Origin: Epiperipatus broadwayi
Taxonomy: Eukaryota; Onychophora; Udeonychophora; Euonychophora; Peripatidae
NCBI GenBank assembly: GCA_028023455.1
Contig: JAQFVV010000013.1
Span: forward strand, 2,416,001 to 2,480,000
Reading direction: 5' to 3'
Length of the DNA stretch: 64,000 nt
The notes under the pieces are model-generated. The model was not told where the DNA came from and did not search any database. It worked only from the letters and a program-made list of their open reading frames with translations. A program made the translations under genes and the position numbers. Each line of letters opens with the position of its first letter. The stretch's first letter is position 1. Positions 1 through 12,135 of the stretch are shown piece after piece.

Positions 1-3000
1 AATAGAAATAGAATAAAAATATTTAAAAAAAAGATATAGAAATAGAGATATTCAAAATAATAGAATGGAAAAAGAATACTCAATACCAATTGGCTAATAA
101 TAAAATAGTATAAGTTATTAAATAATTCTTAAATAAGTATTAGACCAATCAGAAGAGTATACTTAAACAGCTAAAGAAAAAAAAAAGCTTAAAAACATTA
201 AATATTTATAGCAAAAAGAAAAAGAACAAAAAAAAACTTTCTCTGAAAGTGATTAAATAGCATGTGCAAGGGCGACAGATGTTACAAATCCAACATAAAT
301 AATATATAAATAGTAATAACAAAACAAATTATTGCAAATTAATCTTTATTCAAACATTAAATTCAAATAAAAAATTTGACCTTTTTTTTTTTTTTTTGCT
401 TTAACCAGTTTATAAGTTATTTTATATATAAAAAAATTCTTATATAGATATACAAGTCCAAAATATACATTAAAAAATATTATCCATACATTCTCTCATT
501 CGTACATACATATGAGGGTGTGGTTTGTGAAAATAAATATATGTTGTAATTGTATGTATTAAAGAATACTCATCATAGATTAAAGAAAATATTACTAAAA
601 ATTATTAATTTTTATTATACAAAAAATAATACAAAAATTGAATAACTTGTTGTGAGTAAAAACTAATACTGTAATTATTTCCTAATATAGTTAACCAGTT
701 AGTAAATAGAACTGTAAATGATATTCTGAGTATAATAGTTAAATCATAATAAATAATTTCTTAAAAAGATTAATTAACTCACCTGAGAATGCACTGTATA
801 ATGCATTCATAATAATTATTATTTCTAATAATTTGTAATGTATTTTTTCTCCTTTAAAATCTAATAATATTAAAATCACACATGCAATTTGCATAATCCA
901 TATATGGAATGCATAGTTAAATGTCAAATAGTTGTAATTTTGATACAACCTTTTATGAAAGAAAATAGATTTAATAAATATATAAAATATTTATTTTAAA
1001 ATAAATTTTTTTAAAAATTGTAACTTTAAATTTTTATAAATAATATGTGAAGCTTTTCCTCTCTTTCTCATTGCTTTTTTAAAAAATATTTCTGATGTGA
1101 TATGAAAGAATATTGCACTAAGTTTTTGTGTTTAAAAATGGATTCATATTCTTTACATTATCTAATTATTTCATCATTCATTCATCAAGTCAGATGTACA
1201 ATACATATATCAATAGTAGTTCTAGAAGGCAATATCATAATATGCAAAATGACACATTAAAGCATAATGAATGAGTGTTTTTTTTTTTAAAAAAAAAAAC
1301 AACAGCCTTTTTATAAGCCATAGTTAATGCATTAGAAATTAATTATGAAAAATAATAGGAATATTGTTGAAGAACAGTTAAATAGAATAGTAAATGATAA
1401 GAAATAATTTATGATAATGAAGATATCAGAAGCTTTTATGATATATTTTAAAATGAGTATAACATTCCTAAAACAATTATAAAATATTTTACATTTATAT
1501 ATATTTTAAATACCATAATATTTATGAAAATAGAATAGCAAATAACATAAAATTATAGCTGCTAAAATGATAAAATAAAATAAAAAATGCTGCAAAGAAA
1601 AAAAATTGCATAGTAAAATTCAAAAATAAAACAATGCAAACAAAGTGAAAAGACAGTGCAGCTGAAGACCCTAAAATAGAAATAAAAACTAAAATTATTC
1701 AATATTTAGATTTTTTTTTTTTTATATCACAACTTCATGGTTGTCTTGAAACTAAAAGTGACAGCAGTGGAACAGGACTAAAGCTAACGAACAAGAAATA
1801 AAAAAAATAAAAACAAAAAGTAATATAAGAAATATGAAAGCATATTAAAACTATTCAAATAAGCAAATCATAACTAAATTTTGAAATAAATTAAAAAGAA
1901 TTTAAATGCGGCAGACTAATTTGGACTTCAATATGACTGGCTGATCTTTACTTTAACAGCTAATAAACTAGAAATGGAATTTTGTACTTTAATTGTACAA
2001 ATATGTAATTTTAAATGGGGAGAGAAAGTCATAATAATATATAAATTAGGGGAGCAACAGTTATAATTGTGTAGGTCGACAAAATAACAAATAATAAACA
2101 AAAATAATAGTAATTTACAAATTTATAAACTTTTATAATTATTAATTAAAAGATAACTTGTTCTCATAAATGATTAAAAGTGGGTATAAAATGTGCTGTC
2201 AAAATACTACTGTTAAAAAATTAAATCTGAACACAACCATGAACACACAATACTAATATAAAACTAATTGACTAAATAATATCTAGCAGAGTTAAAAAAG
2301 TAAAATCTCTTTTACAATTGTATTTTGAAATTTTGGTAAATTTCTTTTCCAACACAAAAAATAATGAGATATTTAGTGGCCTACCTTTACCATGAGTCCA
2401 TTTCAACATTTGTGCAAAGCAGAAAGATTGAAGTCCAAAACTAGTCAGCCATTCTATAGGTAAACTAAACAATCATTACAATTCCAGTATGGAGGATAAA
2501 ATAAACATAGGAAAAGATTACTATATATATATAAAAAAAAAAACTGTGACAGGTGGAGAAGAAAACTAAGACGATAACAAACACAACGCTATCACAGACA
2601 TAGGTCACATGACAGGTCACGTGATAATAGGATTAGTCAGGCCACGCAAAGCAGGTGGTGGCTGCAGTGCTGCTCTCTAGTGACCCATGCAAGGTGTGGT
2701 GAGTGTGTTATTATCCATAGCTTAATAATCCATCCATCAGTTTAGTGAGCTTGCATGCTCCGTAGTAATAGAGGGAGCGCTGAACTAAAGCAGCTGGTTT
2801 TATTCAGAGGGCAATCCATGCAAGAGAGGAATTGGGCACAATTGTTGCTTCGCTCTCTGAAGTAGTAAAATTTGGGCATCTTAAATAATGTGTGTGTAAA
2901 ATGTACTTATATATGTGCATATATTTATACACACATGTAATTGATTATTTATAATAACAACAAAAAATATTTACTACAATGAATTTGAGAATGATTTAAA

Positions 3001-4087
3001 AAAAAAAGTAAATATGCATTAATATATAAAGTGTTTGAATTTCAGTATAGCTGAAATTTCAAACTCCATGTCTATGTCAGTCTTTTAATAGTTTTGCATT
3101 AAATGATTTTTTCTTGCCTAATTCAGAAATTTCATGACTAACAAGTGAATCAATTTATCAGACCTGTTTGCTTTTTATTTCCTACAATGCAAAATATTTC
3201 ATATAGTTGCAAAAATATATCTATCTGCTTAAAGATTTTTTTTTCTTCTCAATATTCCAATGAATAAAAATTTATTGAAAATTTACTTAGATAAGTTTAA
3301 AGCAAAAAATGAATGAATCATGATCTGATCTAAACATTTTGGGAGATTACTTCTTGATTTTCAAATAGTGATTACAATTATTTTCGGATTATTATTTTAG
3401 GAATAATGAAATGCTTAACAATATACACTTTTTATATTTTTTAATTTTTAAATATCTATATTTTAAAGTTGTTTCAGTAGGTATAGTAAGTTAGTCATTC
3501 ATTAAAATTTTTATTAACATTACAATAACTTTATTTTTTTAACTGTTCAAATTTTTAAAGTTACATCATAAGTAAATCTCATGACAAATTCTATGAGTCA
3601 TGTGATGGGAGGGGAAAAAAGAAGACAGCAAAAAGTTTAACAAACACATCTGATAAGATTGTAAAAATATTATTTAAAAAAACATCAACTTATATTTATA
3701 GCTTTATTAAAATTAAAAAAATTGTCTATGAGAAAAAAATCAAATTCAAAGATAAATAAAAACACTCACTTCATTTTCTAGACACTTAAAAAATAAACTT
3801 TATTTTTACTACATATGTATATATGAAAAGATGCCTTCTAAATGTACAGATTAATTTTCTATAATATTAATTGTTCAAAAAAAATTTTTTTTTTTAAAAT
3901 AAAATATTGTACTCATTTGCCTTCTTGCACATGCCAACTAGAAAATAACACAATGAATCAAAAATATGTAAATTTATATATATATTTCTAAACTACCAGA
4001 GAACGAAACTAATTAAGGTAAGGATAACAATAGGCAAGAAGATAGATAGCGCTTAAGCATAGATATTAGAATGGGCTTGGTTCCTAC
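1..4087 (-). other. Muscleblind intron downstream of the finger 3/4 exon
   Basis: This is AT-rich non-coding sequence that should be intronic, since the finger 3/4 exon ends in a splice donor at its left edge. Most of it is poly(A)/poly(T) runs and short A/T words with no recognisable repeat family. The exception is about 2560-2880, which is clearly richer in G, C and CpG and carries three GCATG words on the transcribed strand (2686-2690, 2754-2758 and 2817-2821, read in reverse). A possible small terminal exon inside this bump is discussed in the findings. The short ORFs at 739-948 and 2272-2472 look like chance open frames. Confidence 0.6.
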
Positions 4088-4315
4088 CATAGCGGCGGCA
4101 TTAGCTCGGCTTTGGGCAGCCTTTAACTGTGCTTGCAAATGTGGCGGGGGATGGAAGTATCTGCACTGCTCCCGCGAGCACCTCCCTTTTACATAATCCA
4201 TACACACCGTCACCATGCCATCAGTGGAGTCGACGGTCACATGTTCAGGCGGGTGAGCGAAGCGACACTCATTTTCAGGACGTTTACAGTTGCCGCGTTG
4301 GAATTCACGGCATAC
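4088..4315 (-). CDS. mbl: Muscleblind/MBNL-type protein, exon with CCCH zinc fingers 3 and 4
   Basis: This 228-nt internal exon encodes 76 residues of a muscleblind-like RNA-binding protein, a nuclear and cytoplasmic regulator of alternative splicing and mRNA localisation that binds YGCY motifs. The translation begins [22 protein letters not shown], which is one complete C-X7-C-X6-C-X3-H finger. It continues after a short spacer with [21 protein letters not shown], a second finger, and then [10 protein letters not shown]. All eight zinc ligands are present. The exon is bounded by a TATAG acceptor (AG at 4317-4316) and an ATG|GTAGGA donor (GT at 4087-4086). Both ends are phase 0. The ...NAAAM end and the E|VC start coincide with the exon borders of vertebrate MBNL genes as I know them. 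The codons are richer in GC than the surrounding intron. This is the best-supported coding call in the window. Confidence 0.96.
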
Positions 4316-7300
4316 CTATACATTCAGAAGCAGAGTGTGAGCCAAAACTAGGGACAACAGAGAGTGGGTGAAAGAGGATAGTGGATAAGACAGTGAGCAT
4401 TAGTATAAAAGAGGAGACCTTATAACCCCAGCCACACATAACAAAAAAAAAAAAAAATTAAACAAATTAGCACTAATCATGAATATTTATGCTGCCCAGG
4501 CAATTATTACAAAACTGGGTTCAAAATCCATTCATCCCAGCTTAAAGCATTTTAATGGTAGCTAGAGACACCAAGAAGTATGAGGAAAAAAAAGGAAAAA
4601 CAAAATATAATAAATTAATACAATTTGCATTCCAATTTTTATAACATTTAACAGCAATGAACTTTAATATGTGTGACTCCGGGTCTTATGGTCTAAGCCT
4701 CTTTTGTCCTGTGCAATGTTTTTTTTTTTCCTCATTTATTCTAAAGTATAAATTTATATAAAGATTAAATAATTAAACATTCAAATGTTCAAAAATGGCA
4801 TATACTTAATTGTCTAGTATGGATATAAATAACAAAGTTCCAAATTTTCATGATAAAAATTATTTACTAAAAATATAGTGATATCTTTTGGAAAGTAAAG
4901 TTAATTACTATTTATGTTAAGATTCATAATTAAGATTAGGATGAAAAATATAAATAAATAAGCTTACATTATTAACAACAACAACAACAAAAAAAAAAGA
5001 ATTAAAATAACAGTAAATCTAACCCTAATTATGCATACCTTTTGTATGATTTTTGATAGAATACTATCAGAAAAAATGGAACATTAGAGATAAAAAGACA
5101 CACACATTTGCGTGTGCATGCATACACCCACACAAAAAAAGACATTAATACGACCAAAGACATAATACTGATAGCAAAATAAATATAAAAAAAAAATTTT
5201 TTTTTTTGATAATATATTCTGTCTTAATTATGGAATGCCTAACCACAGTTTTGTTTTCTCTATGTTTGTAAAACCAAATATTTGGTAAAAAAAAATCTAG
5301 CAGTTAAAATTTTACATATCAGTTCGACTATTTTTTTTACTTCAGTCTATTTTAAATTGTTGCCTTTCATTGACCTAACTTTTGATTTAATTTTTCACAT
5401 TTCAAATGGTATATATTTTATTATAAACAATGAGTACTTAAATTATGCAATCTCAGATAGTGTTTGTGGCATGATATTTTATCATAAGTATCTGAATTTA
5501 TTATTCAATAACCATGAGTCTGCAGGAGAAAGCCCAATAATGACATAATGCATTAATAAAAAAAAAAAAAACTATTAAAATATCCTTTGAATATTTTATG
5601 GGTGACTAAATATTAACAATGAGCATCTGAAAATTTCTGCTTAACAGACAAAAACTTTGAAAAAATTGCTATAGAAATGTATCCAATTGAGATATATAAA
5701 TAGTCTAATAAATTTTTTATTTACAGTTAAAGATGTGACAAAATAATTTAAATATATACTGTATTTGGGATAGATTAGCTTACTGCTAAATAAGAATTTC
5801 TGCTTCAAATTGACTAAGGAAAAAACATCCACCGAGGCATTAATAATGAAATAATACAATAATCATATTTATATCTATGATGAATTATAAGTGCACTGAA
5901 CAGAAATCTTATATCAATAGCCCATCATAAAAATAAAAACACTCTTCAAATCTATAAGATTGAGTAAAAAGCCTTATTATAAATATATTAAGTTTTAATG
6001 TTGTAATGTGGAAGAGCAATCAAGTAAGATGGCTAGTTACAATTGAAAATTAATTTATGATACCCCTCCATTTTTTTATTATTATTCAAAAATACTTAAA
6101 AATCAAACTTTTTATGATAAATATTTTGATGAAGTCAGAACTGAAGTATTTTTTTAAACAGCTGCAATTTTCATATTGACAATTAAAAAAAATAATTAAA
6201 AATTAATAAAAGTTTTTTAATTTTTTTTTGCTCATAATCCATATATAATATACATATACCTATAATGTATGCTAAAATGCATATTATAATATGAATTGCT
6301 ATCATCTATGATTTCAGCATTTATGACATAGTTTGAAAACCAACTATCAAAAGATAGTGGGAATTATTATATTCTGTAAAGATGGTTAGTTACTATTGAA
6401 AATTAATTTTTTGTGCCCTATCTCTTGAAAAATCATCAAATATATGGAAATGATAAAATAAATAAACAGATTAACTGTATGTAGTATTTCTACATCTTTC
6501 ATTGCTTTTTTTTGATTCTGAAACCAGAGCAATAGAATATTTTTAGTATCTGAAATGGTCATTTATCATTAATGTTTGTCAGAAGTTGTAATGATGGTAT
6601 TTTCATTATCTAACATTAAATGTTAATTTTCTTAAAAAAAAACTCAAAACTTTTCACTAACCTGTATGGTATTAATAATAGTTGAATGTATTTAAAAAGT
6701 TTAATTTAACATTAGATGAGGAATTAGTCCAACATATAATTATTATTGATCATTAATAAAATCAAGATATTGTCATAATATTTTGTGAATATATATATAT
6801 ATTTGTGAAATGACCCCAAGTTCTATTATGTATATAAAACATATATTATAATTAGTTTGCTCATTATTGAATATGTTCTGCTAATTAAAGTTTTTTTAGA
6901 TTCTAATTATAAATTAAAATATATGCAATGTAACAGGTATTTATATTGTTTTGAAAGATTTTAATACTGAATAATCTATTCTTTTTTAAATGTTCAAAAT
7001 GTGATATATACATTACAATTAACAGAAGAAAAGAAAAAAAATTATTCTAATTAAAATATAAATAAAGAAAATTTTATAATTTTATTGTTAAAAAATTCCT
7101 TTCAAATTTATGCCTAGGATTTTATTTAGAACACACACACACACACAAAAGTTTACAAAATAGATAATTGACATTTACTTTCAAGTTTCAAAAATCCAGC
7201 TCAATATCATTCTCTGAATCAAAACAACTATTGCATTGCCAAGCATTTTTTTTTCTTAGCATGAGGCTTGTTATACCATTAAATCAGCTATTTTTATTAG

Positions 7301-7928
7301 TTGAACAAATGAGAAAAAATGGATTATAATCAAGAAACTTATCAATACTGCTAAAAGTTTTGGATTAGTTTTAAGCATACTAAAGTCTATAATTTGAAAT
7401 AAAAGCAAATGACAATAAAGAGATTTTTTTAAATACTATAATTAATAATTTTTAAAAACTACTATGATATTAAAATTAAACAGACACATATTGTAAATAA
7501 TAGGTATAGAATATTTTAAAGTATAAAATCTTAGTTCTACTAACATGTATTTCAATAAATAATCATTAAATTTTTAATTAAAATTTTAAACAATTTTCTG
7601 ATACTATCAATCTATATCTATTATATTTCTAATTTTTCAATTCTAAATACATGAACTATGGAATAATAAATTTATAAAATTGTTTTATTCAAATTTATTT
7701 CTTTATATTTATATACAAATATTACTTTTTAACACTAATTTCTAATTTTGCTGCTAGTTTTGTTAAAATGGACATAAAATATTATAGGATACATATACCC
7801 TCCACTTCATGTTTTTAAATACATTATTTCATTTTTTTAAAAATGTTTACAGCAATTGTTAATTTTCGATTTTTTTTCTCAAACATATGTAATAAATACC
7901 ATTGGCGTGGGAAAATCATGTAAATCTA
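4316..7928. other. Intronic sequence without recognisable gene
   Basis: AT-rich intron. It contains an (AAC)n tract at about 4974-4990, abutting A-run/T-run blocks near 5190-5208, and an (AC)8 microsatellite at 7131-7146. The open frames at 5282-5548 and 5641-5859 are A/T-codon frames with no recognisable domain and are not called as genes. Confidence 0.6.
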
Positions 7929-8396
7929 CTGTCTGCAAACTTTTTCTTTAATGGGTGGGATAACAAATTTTAAGTCTTCATGGCCAATTTAATCAGTAGT
8001 AGCATTATGATCAAATTATTTAATAAAGTTTATAAAATTGTATAAAAATTTGTAATTATTTTAAATACTTTTTAAAAATAATTTTCTTTCCATTATTTCT
8101 TTTATAAAATATTCCATTCATTCAGTTTTAATTTATTTTTAATTAAAAAAAAAAAAATACTATTCATCTTTAAAAAAAAAGAAAAAAAGAAAGATGATTT
8201 TTGTGCTTTTCTATACAAAAATAAAAAATTTACCCTCTTTGAGCTGATAACTATAATTTTTTTAGTTTCACTTTTTCATTGCCAATATTATGTAATCAAA
8301 AAATAACATTTTATTTGTTGATTATAACATTTTCATACCAGTAGGGTAATATATTGTGGGCTGGATGAGTGGGCTGTAATTTGCTGACTTCCTGCT
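7929..8396. mobile_element. Degenerate nonautonomous hAT-type element
   Basis: The left end reads TGTCTGCAAACTTTTTC followed by AATGGGTGGGATAACAAATTTT and a TTCATGGCCAATT segment. The right end reads GTGGGCTGGATGAGTGGGC, then TGTAATTTGCTGACTTCCTG. Read inward on both strands, the ends give similar GTCwGCAAAyTt words. A GTCGGCAAACTTTTT...GGGCCAGAT start with a GGGCCGTAGTTTGCCGACCCCTG-like end is a known hAT MITE architecture. The interior is AT-rich filler with no coding capacity. The target duplication is not recognisable, so this is an old copy. The assignment rests on the end motifs only. Confidence 0.5.
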
Positions 8397-9119
8397 ATAA
8401 ATCATTGAGCCAAGTTTCAAATTGTATCCATATATTGTTAAAATGAGTTGAATTTTAGACAATCAATACCATTATGCAAACTAGAGCAACAAAATCATAA
8501 CATTTTTTTTTTAAATTAACAAAATTAATATCCATCCCATTTGATTCCAAACCATTGAAATAGCACTGACTAACAACATATCTATATAATATAAATTTTA
8601 AAATGTATGGGCATAATTATAATACAATTTAATTTAACAATTATTCACATAAAATATTAGAAAAAAATAGAAATGCAGTTAAATTTAATCAAATGATATA
8701 AATTTCTAGAAAGTTTACTGGAATCAGGTTCTAGTTACAGTCTTATATTTCATCACTGTACGATATCATATAAGGCAATAATGAAGTTGTCTTTAAAAAA
8801 AGACACTGGATAAATAAATTAAAAGAGAGAGCTCTTTTAAACATATATGTTCTTGTACTTAAATTCTAGACGAATAAGTATGTTAAAAGCAACAAGTTCA
8901 TATTGATTTCTATATCTAGGAAATGATTCTTTACTTATAGTACATTAAGACAATGGGCAAATGTGGCTATTAGTCAAGTTAAGTATGGCTTTCATTGAAA
9001 TCCAATTTATATTTTTTTAATTTGATTTTTTTTTTTTAGTTGCACAAAAAATTTGTATTAAACATTTTTATTACTTATTTTATTACAAATTACATACATA
9101 TTATTTTCAAATATATTGG

Positions 9120-9989
9120 CAAACTCCGCAGTAATAACATCTTATCATCATTAGTATTCTGTCCTATGGACAGGTCCAGAGAGTAGTCACATCATCAATT
9201 CATCCATTCCATTCTCTCCATTGTCCGGCTCTTCAATTCCACATAACTCTTTCCCCCTATTGTATCATCCAACAATGTCAATCTTTTGTCTTTTCTTCTT
9301 GCTTCCACTCACCATTCCCTCAAAAATATCTTTCATTAAACTATACTTTTTTTTTAATACATGTCCAATTCAGTTTCTCTTTCTAATTTCCTCAATCAAA
9401 TTTCTTTTTTCATTTACTCTTTTAAAACTTCTTCATTTGTTATTTTATTCATCCAACTGATGTTTTTCCATTCTTTTCATGTCCACATCTCAAAGGTTTG
9501 CAATCTGTTACTAATTTTATTATACATTGTTGACACTTCACAACTGTACAATAGTATACTTCACACATAGCATTTAATTTTTTTAAATTCTCTCTACAAA
9601 GGTCCACAAAATATGTTCTCTCTTAATAAATGTCTCATTTGTTCATGCTATTCTTTTAATCTCATCTTCACTTTTTCCATCTTCACTCAATCAACTACTC
9701 AAATATCTAAAATCCCTTTTATCTGTTGAACTTATATTATTGTGGATTTCAATTTGCAATCTTTGTGCATTCTAGCCTATCCATAAATCTTCTCAACATT
9801 AATCTCCACTCACTTTTCATCCTCAGCTATTATAAGAGTCATATCATCTGTAAATCTTATACATTTTCTTATTCTATCTCTAACATTTACTCCTCCACAG
9901 TCTACATAATTATTTAACATGCCTTCTAAATAAATATTAAAAAGAACAGATGACATAATGCATCCTCACTATCCTTTGCCCAGTATATA
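9120..9989 (-). pseudogene. LINE reverse transcriptase relic, C-terminal part
   Basis: Read on the minus strand, this is the decayed 3' half of a non-LTR retrotransposon polymerase. Around 9810-9960, shifting frames give pieces such as LFNIYLEGML, NNYVDCGGVNV and IRFTDDMTLIAEDEK, the last being a degenerate F/YADD catalytic box (TDD here). Nearer 9440-9520 the reverse frame gives an E-W-KRMEKISW-NKITNEEVLKRV-like stretch typical of the post-RT region of endonuclease-RT LINEs. Multiple stops and frameshifts make it non-functional. The open frames on the plus strand here (9221-9460, 9361-9570 and 9726-9917) are shadows. It continues at 10867 after an inserted Tigger-like element. Confidence 0.75.
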
Positions 9990-9991
9990 TA

Positions 9992-10864
9992 CCCCTGGAT
10001 CTCTTTTTACGTGGACTTATTTAACACGATTTTGAAGTTACGCGATTCGTGTTTCACCGGAAGTCGATTTCCGATAATGCGCTATTACTTTAAATAATAA
10101 ATTTTGCGCACTTATGTTATATTAAAAGTAATATCACATTATTGAAATTAGACTTTCATCTTAGTATTTTCAATATTTTCAGTGCTTTATAATAGTAAGA
10201 TTTTATGCAATAATGAAATTAAAATCATGATTTCCACATTTTATGTATACACATATTAAATTTTACAAGATTATAATGTAAATTTGTTCAAACATTGTGC
10301 GTGTTAATTTTGCATTTTAAATCACATTCTGTTTTTGCTTTTTAAAAAAGAACGTAATCAATTATTATTTTCTTATTAATGACACTAATCATTAACGTGC
10401 TCTTAAATTCCAACGAGACTAAATGGTTGTATGTCTGGATATCGCGAGCTTTGTAAACAATTAATAAAATCATCGTCTCAAAGATTAATTACTAATTACG
10501 TTGACACCAGAAAATCATAATAATTAAAACGTGTATAAAAAAATATAAATTACTGTACTGTAAATTATGCATAAAAATATATTATTTTGAATAAAATTAA
10601 ATATTATAGTTAAAAAAAGTTTGTCTTGTATCAATTTTTTTCAAATTTGAAATTTTTTATTAGTCATATTTTATTTCCTTATTTTTTTTTTTGCGCGAAT
10701 TTTAAAGTAATTTTACATTGGTGCTTTGCTTTTACGCGAATTTTGAAAAATCACAGACCGCACCCCCTCCCCTTTTTCAATGTAAGTTACGTCTATTTTT
10801 GCGCGATTTCGTTTGCGCGTATTTTCTGAGGAACTTATCTATCGCGTAAAATGAGTCCCAGCTG
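9992..10864 (+). mobile_element. Pogo/Tigger-like nonautonomous DNA transposon, copy 1
   Basis: This 873-bp element has inverted ends: CCCCTGGATCTCTTTTTACG at the left and, read in reverse from the right, CAGCTGGGACTCATTTTACG. It is flanked by TA on both sides (9990-9991 and 10865-10866), the Tc1/mariner-pogo target duplication. The subterminal segments are unusually rich in CG words for this locus (TTACGCGATTCGTG, TTTGCGCGATTTCG, GAGGAACTTATC), typical of Tigger ends. It is collinear in reverse orientation with 22488-23784 but lacks the transposase N-terminal ORF seen there. It inserted into an existing LINE, whose reading resumes at 10867. The frame at 10626-10829 is a chance ORF. Confidence 0.85.
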
Positions 10865-10866
10865 TA

Positions 10867-11480
10867 CTCAAAATCAATATTATCTCTTTCCAAAACACTC
10901 CTTTACTTTTTTAAGATGGTCATAAGTTTATTTCAGATTATTCTATCAAATATTTTTTCCAAATCCATAAAACATATACCAATTCTTTTTTTTCAATATA
11001 TCTATCTGCAATTGTTCTAACAATATCAATAGCATTTCTTGTACTTTTTCCTCTCTGAAAACCAAATTGTTCTTCTCCAATATAATACACTACTTCCCAC
11101 ATATTCTTTGAGTTCAAATCCTCAATAAAACTTTAGAAACATGAAATAACAAACCAATATTCTGTACTCTTCACATTTAACAGCCTTCTTTTTAGCAATT
11201 GGAATCATTATAGTCTTTAAACAATCTTCAGGCCAAAGTCTCCTATTATATATCAAATTGCAAAGTCCAACTATTTCCTTCTTTCAAAAATTCTATAGGT
11301 ATTGCATCAAATCCAAAAAACTTCAAGTGACATTTCTAAGTCTATCAAATACCAGATCATATCTTTTTACCTGTTGAAGCATTTTTATCTCTCTACATTC
11401 TTGTTTCAGCCATTTTTCTTTTGTTAAATGTTTCTCTTCTTAGCCCATTATTAATTTTTCTATATGCATCTCCTCGGTAT
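10867..11480 (-). pseudogene. LINE reverse transcriptase relic, N-terminal part of the split copy
   Basis: This is the continuation of the minus-strand LINE interrupted by the Tigger-like insertion. At about 10990-11085 the reverse strand reads YIGEEQFGFQRGKSTRNAIDIVRTI, the conserved Q-x-GFRxGxST motif of non-LTR reverse transcriptases. Further upstream, at about 11190-11260, it gives pieces like the WPEDCLKTIMIPIAKKK motif. Frames are broken by indels and stops. Together with 9120-9989 this is one ancient, 5'-truncated LINE insertion lying antisense to nothing and co-directional with the host gene. Confidence 0.75.
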
Positions 11481-12135
11481 TGACCTTTTTCCATCTCTGT
11501 ACTTCCATGCATGTAAGAAGTGATTCATGTGTATATTTATGATTTGTGCAATTTTAAAGTTGTATATTTCAGTGATAGTTTTCCTAACAGCTAAATATCC
11601 CATTTCATATTTTTTCAAAAAATCTGGCAAGTAGGCTGTTTTATTATGCAGTTTAAACTTGTTTATGATGTGTGACTTTTCAGCAGCATTGCAAGCTTTT
11701 TTTATATATGTCTAGATTAAAAAAATTATTTTAATTGTTTATAATTAGTGCATTTAGAGTTTCTTTTTTTTTTTTTTTAAAAAAAAAAAAAACAATTATA
11801 TAAAATGAAAAGAAAACTGGAAAGCATTTGTTTGATTTTGATTATGTTGTTTCTGTTTTTGGTAATAAATAATATAAAACAGACATTTAAGAATTATCAG
11901 AAAAATATCAGCCAAAAATAAATATAGTCCGAAATTGCTTTTAATTATTGTAAATTGTTTTTATTCTTATTTAATTTTAAGAAGGTATCTGTTTTTCACC
12001 ATTTATGAATCTTTTAAAAAAGAATTAATATTTAGACATTTTAATTAATAATTCATTCATGTATTTTATTTTAATTTCGATTTTGGAAGTAAATTTACAT
12101 AAATTTTTTGTTAATATGACCTCAGAAAATAAAAA
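11481..12135. other. Non-coding stretch upstream of hAT relic
   Basis: AT-rich sequence that may include the 5' leader of the following hAT element, though no left inverted end was recognised. It holds the longest T-run/A-run junction of the window (T at 11764-11778 abutting A at 11779-11792). Confidence 0.5.

Noticed and set aside
4129-4371. Two overlapping plus-strand ORFs of 72-80 codons
   Set aside because: They are antisense shadows of the muscleblind finger 3/4 exon, which has splice sites and family motifs on the minus strand.
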